Shown here: positions 43,106 through 55,499 of the stretch, one piece after another
Layout of the letters: each line of letters begins with the position of its first letter
Numbering within the stretch: position 1 is the stretch's first letter
Origin: Haemaphysalis longicornis
Taxonomy: Eukaryota > Arthropoda > Arachnida > Ixodida > Ixodidae
DNA length: 64,000 bases
Reading direction: 5' to 3'
Assembly: GCA_013339765.2 (NCBI GenBank)
Contig: CM023448.1
Location: forward strand, 326,645,441 to 326,709,440
Notes under the pieces: generated by a model
Told to the model about the DNA's origin: nothing
What the model saw: only the letters and a program-made list of their open reading frames with translations
The model's database searches: none
Position numbers and translations under genes: made by a program

Positions 43106-44118
43106 TCCTTCTTAGCCCTGTACATACGTTCATAAACGAGGGTTCTAAGATACTTGCCCGGTGCATTCGTTACCGCCCTTCCTTTTTGGAGAGGAGGAAA
43201 AGTGGAGGGGGGGGGGGTTATATAAGCCCACGCTGGGCGACGACAGCCATAACACCGAGGTCAGTCATCCCCAACGCTATAGGTCCATCATGCTGAATGT
43301 GCGCGAGGGCGCCGCCAAGGAGGCCGCTAAGCGCAATTAAGGCTCATCACGCTAGGGAACTAAGCGCGAGGATACTTTCACGTCTCAGTCATGACAATTG
43401 CTTAGCAATAGTTTATTATTACGTAAACATGTGGGTACGCACGCACGTCATGACGACGTCGTTCTTGTAATCATCCTTCTCGCTTTTTTTTTCTTCTTTT
43501 GGCTCTGCGCTCCAGCAATAGAGCTGACACGAGCTCCGTCCCATTCAGTCTGCATAGAGTTGGCGTACGAGAGGCCGAAAACAACAACAAAAAGAGCCAG
43601 CGCAGACGCTGCGGAACAAGGCGTCACGGATCACGCAAAATGGGCTAGTTTCTGAAGTGAAATTACAGAACGGCCAGAGCTTGAGCATGAGGAAACATCT
43701 ATGGCAGGAGAAGGACCTTTTTCTGCCCTGCAATCCTGAGTACCTGAGTTAGTGTTTTCCCTTGACGCCAAACAATTATCAGTGCGGAGATGGACACAAA
43801 ACTTCAAGCCCGTCGCTTTCTGCAGCTCCTTCGCAGTCCGTGGCGCCTCTGACCTCCATGTTCTTGGTTCTGCTTTCGCACTAGATCGTTGGCGTCCCCC
43901 GGCTGCATCTTGTGTGAAACGGCACCCTACAAAATAGGTCGCTTGTTCAAGCCATCGAATCCTTTTTTACTTCATTGCGTTTATCCGAGGCTCTGCTTGC
44001 CCCCTTTGAACTTTTGCTCTTTAGTGACTACGACCACTGGGCGCTCCAGCGTTTACGCGTGCGCTCCAGTATTACTCGGCACGACCTCCCACGCCTCCCG
44101 CACCGGGAAGGTCATGAG

Positions 44119-45337
44119 TAGAGAACGGAACTTTAGGCACGAAAAATTCAGGTTTTAGGGGCCTATAATAGACACTGAAAAGTACCATTTAGGCATATAT
44201 AGACACCAAATACTCTCGTTTACGCATATATAGGCTCAATTCGTACTTACTTCAGAAGAATATTTTAGCACAAATTTTTTACTTACAGTGAAACTACGGA
44301 CAAATCGCGCGGTTGGGAAAGTAATTATATTTTTTTCGGGAAAATAAGCAGCACGAGTGTTGCTATTTTAAAATGAACTTGAAATTCACGGGGATTCAAC
44401 ACCGAAGGAAAGGATTGAAAAGCCATGAAAAATTCACACCAATCTGAACGATTTGCTGCTTGAATATTCACCCCCTTTCAGTCGATAATTTTGCGGGGAA
44501 AAAAACAACGGTCAACGTTGACTGAAGTTGAGGGAGCGGTCACGTACTTCGGGACACTCAATGATTTAATATCATCAGGTATATCACAATGTTTGCTGCT
44601 CAGAACATTCCGCAGTTATTTTAGCACACGGAATCCAGAAATTTTATGTGAGACAGATGTAATCAATCGGTCCTTCGGCGATGGTGGCGGATCTGTCCTG
44701 GACCTCCCAAAGCAGCTAAGCATTCTTAGACAGAGTGGCGTCAAAGGTCTCAGCTGCTGAAATAGTTTCTGCTAAGAATGCGAAATAAGCACACGAACTT
44801 AGATGCAATAGACAGGGCACGCCGGCCGATGTTTTAGCTGTTGGTCCGCGGACACAGCACGTCAGAAGGACAGAACAAAAGAGTTCGTGTGGACAGGGGT
44901 GACGCCGGTGAGCTTGGATGCGGTGTCACAGCGCACGGAATTCTGGAGGCTCGGCCGCAGTGGAAAGTTCGAGGTGGTGGAGGCTAGGGCACGGTTTGCG
45001 CTTCTCGGCGTGTTTGGCACGACGGCGGATTTTTCGAGCAAACGGCGTGAAACAAACGCCGTGTTGCGAGCTTCTGAAGCGGGAACAGTCCTTGCAGAAC
45101 ATCGACTAAAAAAATCTAATAAAAGCATATACAATGGCACAAAATAGGCACTTTTAGGCGCCAAAAAGACCATATAGCCAAAATAGGCACTCAAAAGCCT
45201 ATATAGTAAAAATAGGCACTATAGGCACAATAAACTATCGCTTAAAATGATTATCTTCCCTCAATACGTGCCTATATTAAATAGGCTTGATACGGACTGA
45301 AGGAAAACAGGCATTTTGCATAAAGTTCCGGTCTCTA
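44119..45337. mobile_element. hAT-type DNA transposon derivative with perfect 8-bp target duplication
   Basis: GTCATGAG occurs directly before the element (44111-44118) and directly after it (45338-45345). The termini TAGAGAACGGAACTTTA and TAAAGTTCCGGTCTCTA are inverted repeats. The subterminal regions carry many copies of a taggcac/gtgccta word in both orientations, typical of hAT ends. It is 1219 bp. Internal ORFs (44491-44760 plus, 44862-45194 minus) show no intact transposase. Confidence 0.85.
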
Positions 45338-45339
45338 GT

Positions 45340-46130
45340 CATGAGGTATGCTGCCCTAAAGAGGTTCCAAAGGTATTTATAAACAACCGAACAAATGACA
45401 CACACGTTTCGCCCGAACCTCTCCACGCAATGCAACCTACATACTCCAACTTAAAACCTACATCTTTCAAGCAGCCTAAAAACATCTTCGCGGTAGGCCT
45501 CGAAGGGGCCTTCTTCAACGTGGCCCACGCCCACCATTTTGAATAACCTCGGCGGCATCGGTTGCGGCTAAAGAATGTACCGATACGTTCACGACGTCTC
45601 CGCAGACCATCGAGGTGTAATCAAGGAGGCGGACCTCCAATCCGATACCTTTGCATGCGGAAGTAGGAGCACACCACAAGGCGCGATCCTATCCCCAATA
45701 TTTTTCAATATCACCCTGATAAACCACCCGAAAGAATTGAACGCAACCCCGAGCATCAAGTACGGCATTTTCGTGGACAATATGACTTATTTGGGTGAAC
45801 AAGGGCTCGGCGAAAACAATTCAAGATCGTCTCCAACATGTTGCAGACGTCCTATACGAAGCTGTCACCACTTTTTGACATGTTTGCCAGGCCCAAAACG
45901 ACGTCACAGTCGATGTTTTGATATCCAAACCAAGTTTTAAACTAGAGGTTGAAAAATAGGCCAATCACCTAGACGCAGGCGAAATGGCCCGCCAGTATTG
46001 GTCGAGACTCAATTGTAAACAATCCAAAACTATACGTTGCTTTCAGGGCTTTTAAAAAGTAGCTTCAAGTCCACTACTTGGACGCACTCTATAAACGCCA
46101 TTATGCTAGAAAGTTTACATGTCCTACCAA
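45340..46130 (+). mobile_element. Decayed LINE reverse transcriptase fragment
   Basis: Several frames together give reverse-transcriptase motifs in order: NIFAVGLEGAFFNVAHAHHF (motif A, normally D-x-x-x-A-F-D-x-V), then GGIGCG and MYRYVHDVSADHR, then STPQGAILSPIFFNI (motif B), then FVDN at about 45769-45780 in place of the catalytic YADD. The lost aspartate and multiple frame changes show it is dead. The style fits CR1/I/Jockey-like LINEs. The hAT element lies immediately upstream, possibly inserted into it. Confidence 0.7.
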
Positions 46131-47056
46131 TTGTATAACGCTGCTAGTTGTTCATATAAAACGTTGCTTTACCTCAAGTTTCCCTTCGATGGGGATAACC
46201 GGCCAAGTTATACCTGAAATGTCACGTAAGGCCCGGAAAAAAAAAAAAACGGCTCGCAGGAAACTGCCGGAGAATTAAAAAAAAATTTCGCCAGCAAAAG
46301 AGTTTCACTTGACGCAGAAGAATAACTTTGTCCATTTTGTCGCCCTCTCGCGAGCTCCAGCTCGTATGAAAACAGTACAAAAAATATTACGGCGATTTTT
46401 GTAGGTATGTTATAGGTGCGTGAACACGGCTATACTCTCTTAAAAAAAGACCCTTCATTTGCTTATGCTGCTTCTTCTGGGCCTGGTATGTCTATGCTGG
46501 CGCATAGCGCACGCTTGGTTCTACGCCCCTTCGTCCAACGGCTCACATTGGACGCGCCGCTCCCGCCCAGCATAAACGCGCGGCAGCGCGCGTCACCCAA
46601 ATGCATGTTAACTCGTGCGCTCGTGGGCGATACGCAGACGTATGTTGTCGGTAGATATCGGAGTCGACGCCGGAAATGGAGCAGTCGGAAAGCGAGCGGC
46701 AGTCTTGACGTTTGGGTACCTGGCATGGCAGTGAGCGGAACGCACCCCATCGATAACTACTGGACTAGAATTAAGTTTTAGCGTACCGTTATCATGTCAA
46801 CATATTCGTTTGAATTTTACGGAATACCGTTGTCGCCGCGAGTTAGCTACGCACTTCTAGCTCATGATACCATGCACCGCACGCTATGCTACCGTTACCG
46901 CCGTTCCGTGACAGCACTGCGCGTGCGCGCGCCGGTATACACGGTAGTGTTCTGTCGAGCGCGACGAAAACAAACCTTAGCATTTCTGGGCAACACCGAA
47001 AGTTGGGCTATATATCGAAGAAATAGCCGCAGGTAGGCTTCACTACAGCGTTCTAA
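46131..47056. other. Repeat-like, CpG-containing stretch without gene
   Basis: Only short ORFs. A stretch at 46790-47000 is CpG-rich and may be a repeat, but I could not pair its ends. Confidence 0.35.
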
Positions 47057-47122
47057 AACAACCAATGAGTCCGACCAAATGTGTGAAGTTGACGAATGAC
47101 GAGGGCAAGCATGCGACTAAAC

Positions 47123-47208
<86 letters not shown>

Positions 47209-47252
47209 CAATAACGCCAACTTCACACATTTAGTTACGCTAATTGGTCGTT
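47057..47252. repeat. Inverted-repeat element enclosing an (AAT)n microsatellite
   Basis: The left arm aacaaccaatgagtccgacc then aaatgtgtgaagttgacg, and the inverted right arm aacgaccaattagcgtaact then aaatgtgtgaagttggcg, pair over about 38 nt. Between them lies an (AAT)n array of roughly 80 bp (about 47122-47206). Confidence 0.7.
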
Positions 47253-47535
47253 CTGATGATGACGATGATTGATAATGGTATCCCCTTTGTAGCGGGGTGA
47301 TGACGTGTGTCATCTTACCAAAAAAATCTAAAAAACTAATATACCTATGTGTTACACTCTTTGTTTAATACTAGCGCAGCTCTTAGGGCAGGCACAAACA
47401 ACTTATTAGACACAAAATACTTACTTTTTCTGTTATAGATGGTAGCTGTCATAGGCAATATTCCCCTCTGTGCATTTCGTCCACCAGCATTCCAATCTTC
47501 CTTTAGTCACCTCTACAGCCTTTGAAGTTTACTGC

Positions 47536-47860
47536 CTATGTGCTACCCTTAAGTCCTAAAGCTTCTGTAAGCCAAATATTTCCCTCAGGTAAATTTGGGC
47601 GGATACCCCCGCATTCTAACACTATATGCCGCATAGTTTCTCTGTCTTTTCCACAGACCACGCATACCCCATCATTTTGTGTATACTTCCCCACAAAGCT
47701 CTTAGTTCGCAAGAAACCTGCTGTGCGTTGTGGTGAAGCCCTGTTGCGGCGATTTTTGAGTGATAGTTGGTACATTGAACTAGGATGGCCACCCTTGCCC
47801 GTTTTCTTTAACACCCTCCTTCACCCTCCCCAGTTTTCAGAAATAAATGTTTACACCACT
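47536..47860 (-). mobile_element. LINE 3' fragment with zinc-knuckle C-terminus
   Basis: The minus-strand frame reads RTAGFLRTKSFVGKYTQNDG then CVVCGKDRETMRHIVLECGG, the C-x2-C...H-x4-C knuckle near the C-terminus of ORF2 in I/R1/Jockey-type LINEs. It stops at about 47536. It is a fragment only, 5' truncated. Confidence 0.75.
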
Positions 47861-48920
47861 CACTCACTCACGGAGGACGGAAGGAAGGAACACAAACAAG
47901 TGCTAACAACCCCTCGTTCTGTGCACCGTTCCGTTACACCCTAAATTCACTTTTTTTTCCTCTAGTAGTAATGGGCTGCCTAAGAAGAAATATTACCAAG
48001 CTATTTCTGTTGGAAAGACAACAAAAAGACAATGAGAGAAAGTATACGCTCACGCGAAATGCCGATTCACTTCGGGGAACGACCCTCAGATTTCTTTTTT
48101 TTTTCGCTTGCCGGATAGACAACAGCAGCTCCCGTTTCGCCGCCTTCGGAAACTCCCAGGGCGATCACCGCTTTGTCTCCCACAGGAGCGGGGGGCCTCC
48201 GTCTCGATCACCGAGTCAGAGGCGCCGGTGTCCCCTTGCGGGCGCCAGAAGAGACGACTCATTTCCCAAGGCTTTCCCCGGAGTGCACATCGGCCGAACC
48301 ACAATGCGCGGCAGGAATTCAGTGGCACACGGCGCGCAATCGAGAGCTGGGAAATCCCACGCCTCGGAGGCACGCAGAAGGACGCCGCTTGCGTGGAAAA
48401 CAATACACCGCTTTGACTCGCTGTACGCGCGCGGCGACTAAATCAATGCCGAAATCCAGTAGCGTCGATCCGCAGTGGCGTGATTTCCACCGCCGAGTCC
48501 CGCCAATCTGATCTCGACGAATAAAAGTTTAACAGGGAAGGCTCGGGAAAGCGAAGTAAAGAGCCAGGCCTTATGAGCCTTCTTTTAAAACTTACCGCAG
48601 AGCACGGATCTTTTAGGTCAATCGTAAACGCTGTCGAGGCCTCCTGACGCACTGTGAACGATCCGAAGATACGCCCACACTAAAGGCAAAAGTAGATCTC
48701 TCAGCAGGCCTTGTTGTGTCGGCACCAAGACAAAACAATAAAAACTACATAGTGTGAGCAGTGTGAGCTATTGTGTGAACGATGTGATGCTTGCCACCTC
48801 CTTGGTATACGTAAGGAGAAAATATCTGTCATTAATTATCAGCTATCATCGTAGTATACCGGATCTGCGGCCTAATTTAACCCGGGTAGCATCTTCTAAG
48901 CACCCGGAATTTTCTTTTTG
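47861..48920. other. CpG-rich stretch, no recognised gene
   Basis: Overlapping frames stay open at 47971-48511 because of high GC. None shows a domain. An AATAAA-like word at 48737 is isolated. Confidence 0.35.
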
Positions 48921-48996
48921 CGTGCGTGCGTGCGTGCATGTGCGTGTGCGTGTGTGTGTGTGTGCGTGCGCGTGTGTGTGAGGGGGGGGGGGGGGG
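48921..48996. repeat. (GT)n-like microsatellite followed by poly(G)
   Basis: Alternating gcgt/gtgt units, then about 15 G residues (48982-48996). Confidence 0.9.
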
Positions 48997-48999
48997 ACA

Positions 49000-51900
49000 A
49001 AAAACACGGATCTCAAATACTGCTCGCGCCTCCTTGCTAATGAAGCATATTCATTCATTCCGTTCCTTCGAGTGCTCTTTCGCGTTCTTGCGCTTTTGCC
49101 CAGCGACTGAACGGCCAGACTGATCCTAAGCGAAGCGGAAGAACAGAAGCGGCTCGTTCGTGTCTGCATGAGCATTCATTGGTCCGGAAACAGATAACGC
49201 CCGGAGGTTTTCCTCCCAGTGCATTTCGCCCTGTGTTCCGAAGCGTGACACTCTGGGCTGTGCGGATGAAAGATCCTCGTGGCCTCTTACTTCGGCTGGG
49301 AACGGTGCCTGCCCGAAACGAAGATCCCGCCGTCCCAGGGTTACTTACTTGCAGAGACAGCCACGGCTGCAAGGCGAGTCTGCTCGTTCGTTCAGCAGGA
49401 GATAATGTTCTTCAGGGGGAACAAGATCACCGCGGGGATCTTCGGTGTGCGGGGAAGCGAGCCGCAGCAGCGCCTACATGGTATTAAGGAGTGCCTGGGA
49501 GGTGCAGGCCAAGTATGACAGCGCGCGTATGCACAATGTTAGTGCACTGCGAAAAAAAAACCTGGCTATTGCTCCTGCGCGTTGAAAACAAAAAAAAAAA
49601 AGCTTTTTTTAATGCTTGCGTAACGTTCTGAGGATTTCAGGTCGGAGATTAAATGCACTGACTCGTTGCCTTGCGCGCGGATACCGTCAACGTTGCTTAC
49701 TTCAGCGCCACACCGCCCCCCTATTTGGGCTCGCAAAGTGTTCCAGTTTCAGTTTATTAGTGATTCCAAAAAAGTAGAACAGTAATAGTATTACACAGGC
49801 GATGGTCCCGAATTCAAAAACTGTAACGGGACCCTCGATGAATAACAACAATCAATAAGTTAGATCAAGTACTGCTGTACTGTGGAATAACTCGACGTCT
49901 TGGTTAACTGGAAAATAATGTTTGCAATCACTCAACTGGAAAATAAATGTTTGCAATCACTCAATAACGCAAAAAAAAAAAAGACAGAGGGGAATAGGGC
50001 TCTGCATTCTCGTAGCATGGCTACACAATGGTGGAAGCATTAGTCATGAGAATGGGAGATCACGATCCCTCTCCCATCGCGAGAAAGAGAGCGGGGGCAT
50101 GCTTTTATTCCGCGCCTCACTGAGACGCGCGGAGGCTTGCACAGGTCGATTGACACAACAAAAGCTCCCAGCATAAGATTCAGAAGAAAAGAGGTCGTTG
50201 GCCGCGGCTTCATGCGTCTAATCAAGAGGGGACAAAATTAGGGGCAGAGCCTTTATAAAATGGCTGCGTAGCAGCCACCGAGTCTTACAAATAAGGGAGG
50301 CCACCACATTTCGCGTCCAACTAAATTTTCATGTAAACTCGGTATGACAACAAAAGCAAAACAACTAGTAAATAGCGTGCAATAACCTGTCCGTCGCGGC
50401 CACCAACATCGCAGGTCTTACGTGTGCGATATTGTACACGGGTGCCTTCAGTTCCTGCGACTCCTACCTTGCCTTCGGCGCGATTTTGCGCGATTTACGG
50501 ATAGGTTAAGCTTAAACCTCTACGCCTTCCACACTTATTTCTGGTTGTGGGGTTTGGCGGGCCGAAGCTGCACCTGGGCTGTGAGGCGCGACGTAGTGGC
50601 GCGCTCCGGATTACTTTTACACCTGATTACAACTGGGGGTCTCAAAGTGCGACGAAATCTCCACTTTACGGGCGTTTGCCTTCCACTTGCAGATATATAT
50701 TTTTACACATTAGAAATGCTTTCAACTGTGTTTAAGTCCCTCATCCGTCATCGCTATTCTAGGCGCAAAAAAGAAGAGACAAATTGCGAGTGATGAACGC
50801 CGTGAGCTCAGCCGAGAAGCAGTTGTTGCTAGCACAGCTCCGGCATCTACGCTGGCTGCGACAATGACGAAAGTAGCGTCCCACAGTAATTGCCTCGGGT
50901 CGTTGAGCAGCCAACTGCCATTCGCGAAGGCCTTGAAGCCACAGGGCGCCCGCGGAATGCCGGGCGGTGTTGCGGCACACACCGCGCCACGTCGGCGTTC
51001 TCTCGCATACCGGACAAGACGGATTCTAGTGCGCGCGGGCAGGAGCTAATTTAGCCTCCGAGGCGGCGGCGGTCCTCGGGCTCGGGCCGCATCGCGATAG
51101 GCTTCAGAAAATACCGCACGGCGCGGTTGCACCCGATGCGAAGCTGTGTAGGGAGGAACCCTACACGCGCCGTCACTGACGTCATACCCATGGATTGGTT
51201 AGATGACTCCATCTCACTCCTCCGGAGTAAGAGCTGAACGTGGGACTGCAATCGTCCCCGCAGAACGGGAAGAGCTCCGATGGCAAGAACACTAGACCGA
51301 CCTAACTTTCTTAGCGTACCTGGCACCCATGTCGTCCTCATAATTTGGTTTCTTCAATTGTCACGCATCCTTGCCACGTGGCAGAGGCTGGTGTCGCGGC
51401 GAAAAACGATTAAAAGCGCAGAACGAAACGGGGTTACATAGGACGTAGCCGAAAGCGGCAGGCAACGCTTTAAATTTGCAATTGAGACCGGAGAAAGTCA
51501 ACTCATGCCCAGAAAAGCCACTCCGCACAGAGTCATCGTCACGCACGGCGAAGCCGCTGCCACTCCGCATCCCTTCTTCAGCAGGCAAAAGGAACAGAAA
51601 GGCTGGTGTTGACCCTAATGAGCCATTACAGCCGTGTAGAGCGCATCAGGGTCAGCACGCGTCATAAGCCGGCGGGCCTTTTGAGCGGGCCCTCTACTCA
51701 AGTAAGATTTAGGGGCGCGGTTATGAAAACTCGGACAGAAGGAGGAGAGAAGGCAGAGGCAGAAAACGCGCCTGGCTGCAATAAAAGGGAGAGCAATGGT
51801 GACACGGACTAAGCGGACGTCTAGACGCGCCTCACTGCAGTCCGGACACGATGATGAAACCGGCGTGTGTCGTACAGCAGACCGATCCCTGCCAATAAGT

Positions 51901-52080
51901 GGGGACTAAAGTTGCGCCCCGCATCTTCACGGAGGACGCGTACACAGACGGCGCACGGAAACAGCGAGTACGCGTCCTTGACTATGAGCCCAGGAACTGC
52001 GTGTTCGCGCGACGAGGAGGACACTGGGTTGGCGCGACTGCCCTTCCGATTGCGGCCCCGGCCGGCTGACAGGCTCACTA
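49000..52080. other. CpG-rich intergenic stretch, nothing firm
   Basis: Short A runs at 49552 and 49590, a small tandem duplication near 49908-49963 (ctggaaaataatgtttgcaa / ctggaaaataaatgtttgca), and many chance ORFs. No domain was recognised. Confidence 0.4.
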
Positions 52081-52114
52081 TATAAAACGGCGCCGTCTCG
52101 CGATCCGGGTCAGT
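52081..52114 (+). promoter_or_regulatory. TATA-initiator core promoter, gene unknown
   Basis: TATAAAA at 52081-52087 and initiator TCAGT at 52110-52114. The initiator A at 52112 is 31 nt from the first T, which is canonical spacing. The following leader is CpG-rich, with the first ATG at 52195 opening a 97-codon frame of low-complexity, proline-rich character. No recognisable product; it may be a first exon, an ncRNA start or a transposon promoter. Confidence 0.5.
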
Positions 52115-53042
52115 ATTTTTACGAGCTGCGGCGACATCGCAAGCGACTCCGGGATTCAGCAGCCTCAGCGGCGGCGCACGTCCTTCCTCGGGTGATGTCG
52201 TCGCCGACCCTGAGACGCCCACCAGCATCGATCGCGACCGGCGCCCGACCGCAGTGTGCGATATACGCAGTGGGCAGAGTTTTGAAACGAAATCGCCACC
52301 ATTTCCCGCCTCCCCCTCCCTCCCTCTCTCCCTGGCTGCCTTTCCGTTATCCCCTCCCTTCACGACACGGTCTTACGCTCAAGCCCAATGTGCCCCCACC
52401 CTCTTCATCCACTACACCACGCCGCGGATGTGCGCGAGTAATGCGCGGAATGAAAAAAAAAAAAAAAAATACTACTCCGACAGGATGACATATACGTGCC
52501 TCGGCCGCTTGCGTATATATCCATATACTACACGAGAAACCGGCGGGGAGGGGGAAAGGTTTGTGAGGGCCGGTTGTTCCGGCGATTGAATATACTTTAC
52601 GCTAATAGCGCGACAAAGAGACAACAGCGTCCGTCGGAGTTCCAGCGCAAACACACTCGTGCCTGCGTTGGGCTGCATGATATTCGAAACCGGATGATGC
52701 ATGTCGTCCTCGCACTCCGAGCCGGCGACCAGGCCGCGGTTTGAGGGCCGCGCGCGGACAATCCCGGCAGCGGAGACAACAGGTGGCGGGTCGATTTGCA
52801 GGACGCCTCGGTGCGTGTCCGGCCGGTGGGAAGAGCCGCCGCTGCTAAAGTAAAAAGAAGAACGGGACAGAAGGCCGCGTCGCCGGTGGTCGTCGAGCGA
52901 CGCCGCGACGGCGATTCAGAGGCGCAGGTGTCGCCTGTCGTGCGCGGCTGCACACTCGGACCACCGACCGGCAAGCCGGTGGCGATGCTGTCGTACGCCG
53001 CCGTGCTGCGGACGTGATAAAAAAAGGAGTTGCTGGCGATGG

Positions 53043-53325
53043 CGTGGCCAGAAATATTTTTCGGGGGCTGTTTTACTCCACCAGCAAAATAATAAATAAA
53101 CAGAAGGAAAGAGGGCCTGCGCCCAAACAATATCTTAGCAACTTTCCCTTTCATCTTCTTCAGTTTTATTTTCGTTTTTTCATGTGAATATATCGAGGCG
53201 GTTTGTAAGTAGCACGAGCGAAAAAAAAAAAAAAAAGGCCGAAAGGAGAGGAGATGCGGCGCTAAGGAAATTTCCGGGGGTGTCCTGGCATCATAACAAC
53301 CCCTCTATCTAGCTACGCCCCTGGT
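53043..53325. repeat. Non-autonomous element, copy 2 (partner of 37108-37375)
   Basis: Shares ggcgtggccagaaatatttt then tcgggggctgtttta, agagggcctgcgcccaa, and gctaaggaaatttccggggg, ending ctagctacgcccctg. The same layout as copy 1 with moderate divergence. Confidence 0.65.
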
Positions 53326-53829
53326 TGCTGGAATGAGGGAAAGATGAGATAGAGGCCCGTAACCATCTGGCGTAGAACCGACACCATAACAGACCGGATG
53401 AAGAGAATAAAAAGAAATGTTGAAGTGGAGGAGGAGCTTTAGCGATGACCATTGGCCGGACACTCTCTGGCAACGCGCGAAGTTCTAGTTTCACAAGCGA
53501 GAAGGAACACGTGCGACGGCCAAAATGAAACGCGCTTCCGCTTCGGTTTTAAACGAGGACCTCCCCGAAAACACCATCCGGTTGCCAATCGCTCGGGCGT
53601 GATGTTGACTACAGCCAGTTCGTTATTTCTACGAACGTAAAACCCACGTATCAAATGGCATCGTTAGCAGTCACACGATTACAGTCAGGATTCAGAGCTC
53701 TGCGTAAATGCTGGTGAATGGCGATAGTTGGCTCGAGATTTTAACCCGATGAATTTGGTGTGAATTCGAAATTGCCAAATTTCTAAGGGCAGTTCCGAAG
53801 CTCCTCCTATAGCAGGAAGTCATTGACGG

Positions 53830-53945
<116 letters not shown>

Positions 53946-54347
53946 CACGATTATTCAAAGCACATCGTTACTCTCAGCACTGCTCCGGCATTTGGAACGG
54001 TGAGAATGCACGCAAGGCAAATGAGTAGTACGTTGAGGACCTGCGATGCCGGGAACAGCTTGCTTTTACCGTGCGCAGTGCTGATGAGCTGCTGGCAGTG
54101 CTCCTCCTCTTGCCCTGACAGTGTAAAAGCTGCCATGCACGGCCATGAAATGGAGAGGGCCAGTCCAATAAAATTACCTCGCATAAAAAACGAATTTACA
54201 AGCAAAACAGGTTGTCCTCAATACCAGCACATCACAAAAAAAAATGACAAACAGGGCAAAACTAACCCCAAATTATACAAGAACTCCCCGGGGGTGGGGC
54301 AAATAGTGCAGGGCAGGAAATCACGGCAGCTAACAGCCGCATAGTAG

Positions 54348-54514
54348 TAGTCAAACCCGTTTATAGCGAACTGCAATATGCACCGCGATTTGTTCGATAT
54401 ATCCAATAGTTCGATATAGCCGAACCCGCCTATAACGAGCTTATTGTTACGAGTTCGCATTGCGCGGTAGCCCCCCCTCCCCCTCTCAACTCCACCATCC
54501 CCGCATGCAGAAAC

Positions 54515-54578
<64 letters not shown>

Positions 54579-55285
54579 GAGATGAGAGAGAGAGAGAGAG
54601 AGAGAATGCTCTTTAATGTGAACTGGTGAGGTCAGCCCTGCTAGGGACAAGTAGTCATTAACCATACCCAAAATAATCCATTTATTGCAATTAATAAAGC
54701 TTCTTTCCGCCTTAACTGCCTACTTTGCAAAAAAAAAAAAAGCGGTGATTTTTGTTTTCACTTTCGTTTTGGCGGCTACAACTAGCATAGCATTCTCTAC
54801 ACGAAACATTGTTTGCGAGTCTGCGTTCTCCAAAATCGAAGAAGCATTGGCGGAGCACATCGACTGCCGAAAGCGCTTCACTATAAGCATCGGACGGCTT
54901 TCACTCGCAACATCATCGGCAACGTTGGCGAGCTCTTCCCACAGTTCACCGATGCTGCTGTCTTGGTCCGGACTCGCTGACTGGGCGGGTTCCGTCGTAA
55001 GTCCCACGCGTCGGAAATAGTTACGGAAAGTGTCGGCCGTCACGTCGCTCCGTGCAAGGCGCAATGTCCCTGTCGCGGCTCCGTGGTCGCGGCCAATCCA
55101 CATCTCAATCGCCGCTCCGAGACCATGCATTTCGGCGGCCATTCTAGGCGTGCGGAGTTGGATATATCGGATGTGAATTTCGTTATAAGGAATATGTTTT
55201 CTATGTATTTCCGTAACTGAATTATTTTTGTTCGATATATAGCATAATTCGCTCTATCCGGGTTCGTTATAGCCGGGTTTGACTG
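54348..55285 (-). mobile_element. Tigger/pogo-type DNA transposon remnant
   Basis: The ends tagtcaaacccgtttatagc and gttatagccgggtttgactg are inverted repeats of the CAGTCAAACCCG type, with TAG repeats on both flanks (TA target). Inside, the minus-strand ORF 55142-54720 contains LRLARSDVTADTFRNYFRRV, recalling the region after the DDE core in Tigger/Tc5 transposases (W-x2-V-x5-I-x-N-x-F-x-x-A-G). The DDE core is deleted. A (GA)n array (54515-54604) sits inside. Confidence 0.75.
54515..54604. repeat. (GA)n microsatellite adjoining a LINE-like tail
   Basis: A GA array with few interruptions, followed by atgctctttaatgtgaactg, which resembles the gctctttattaaag segment next to the array at 56951. 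Read on the minus strand, both are a trailer followed by (TC)n. Confidence 0.85.
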
Positions 55286-55366
55286 TAGTAGCAGGCTGCT
55301 GCTCATTAGTTCACACCACGGCGTGAGTTTTCCAACGCTTGCTGGAATTTGAGAAGAGTGCTGAAG

Positions 55367-55468
55367 GAAAATGGGCGAAGGCGAGACGAAGTACTCACAT
55401 ATAAGACGGGACACGGCGCCGTTTCCCGTATAATTTGTGAGTACTTCGCCCCACCCTCGCCCATTTTC
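55367..55468. repeat. 102-bp near-perfect inverted repeat (hairpin)
   Basis: The left arm gaaaatgggcgaaggcgaga then cgaagtactcaca pairs with the right arm tgtgagtacttcgccccacc then ctcgcccattttc around a centre at 55417 (cggcgccg). The loop is almost nil. Confidence 0.85.
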
Positions 55469-55499
55469 GATATGAATGACAAACTCGCCAAGAAACCAC

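Noticed and set aside
43219..43265. TATATAA followed by TCAGT as a promoter
   Set aside because: The spacing to the initiator A is about 44 nt, too long for a TATA-directed start.
47971..48511. Three overlapping plus-strand ORFs of 100-156 codons
   Set aside because: All frames are open because of base composition. No codon bias or domain favours one.
51821..52363. 180-codon minus-strand ORF
   Set aside because: It runs antisense through the TATA-initiator promoter region. High GC suppresses stop codons, and the peptide is low complexity.
52597..53154. 185-codon minus-strand ORF with a hydrophobic patch like a signal peptide
   Set aside because: The hydrophobic patch is internal, without a nearby ATG, and the rest is GC-driven low complexity. 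I could not link it to the Ig gene.
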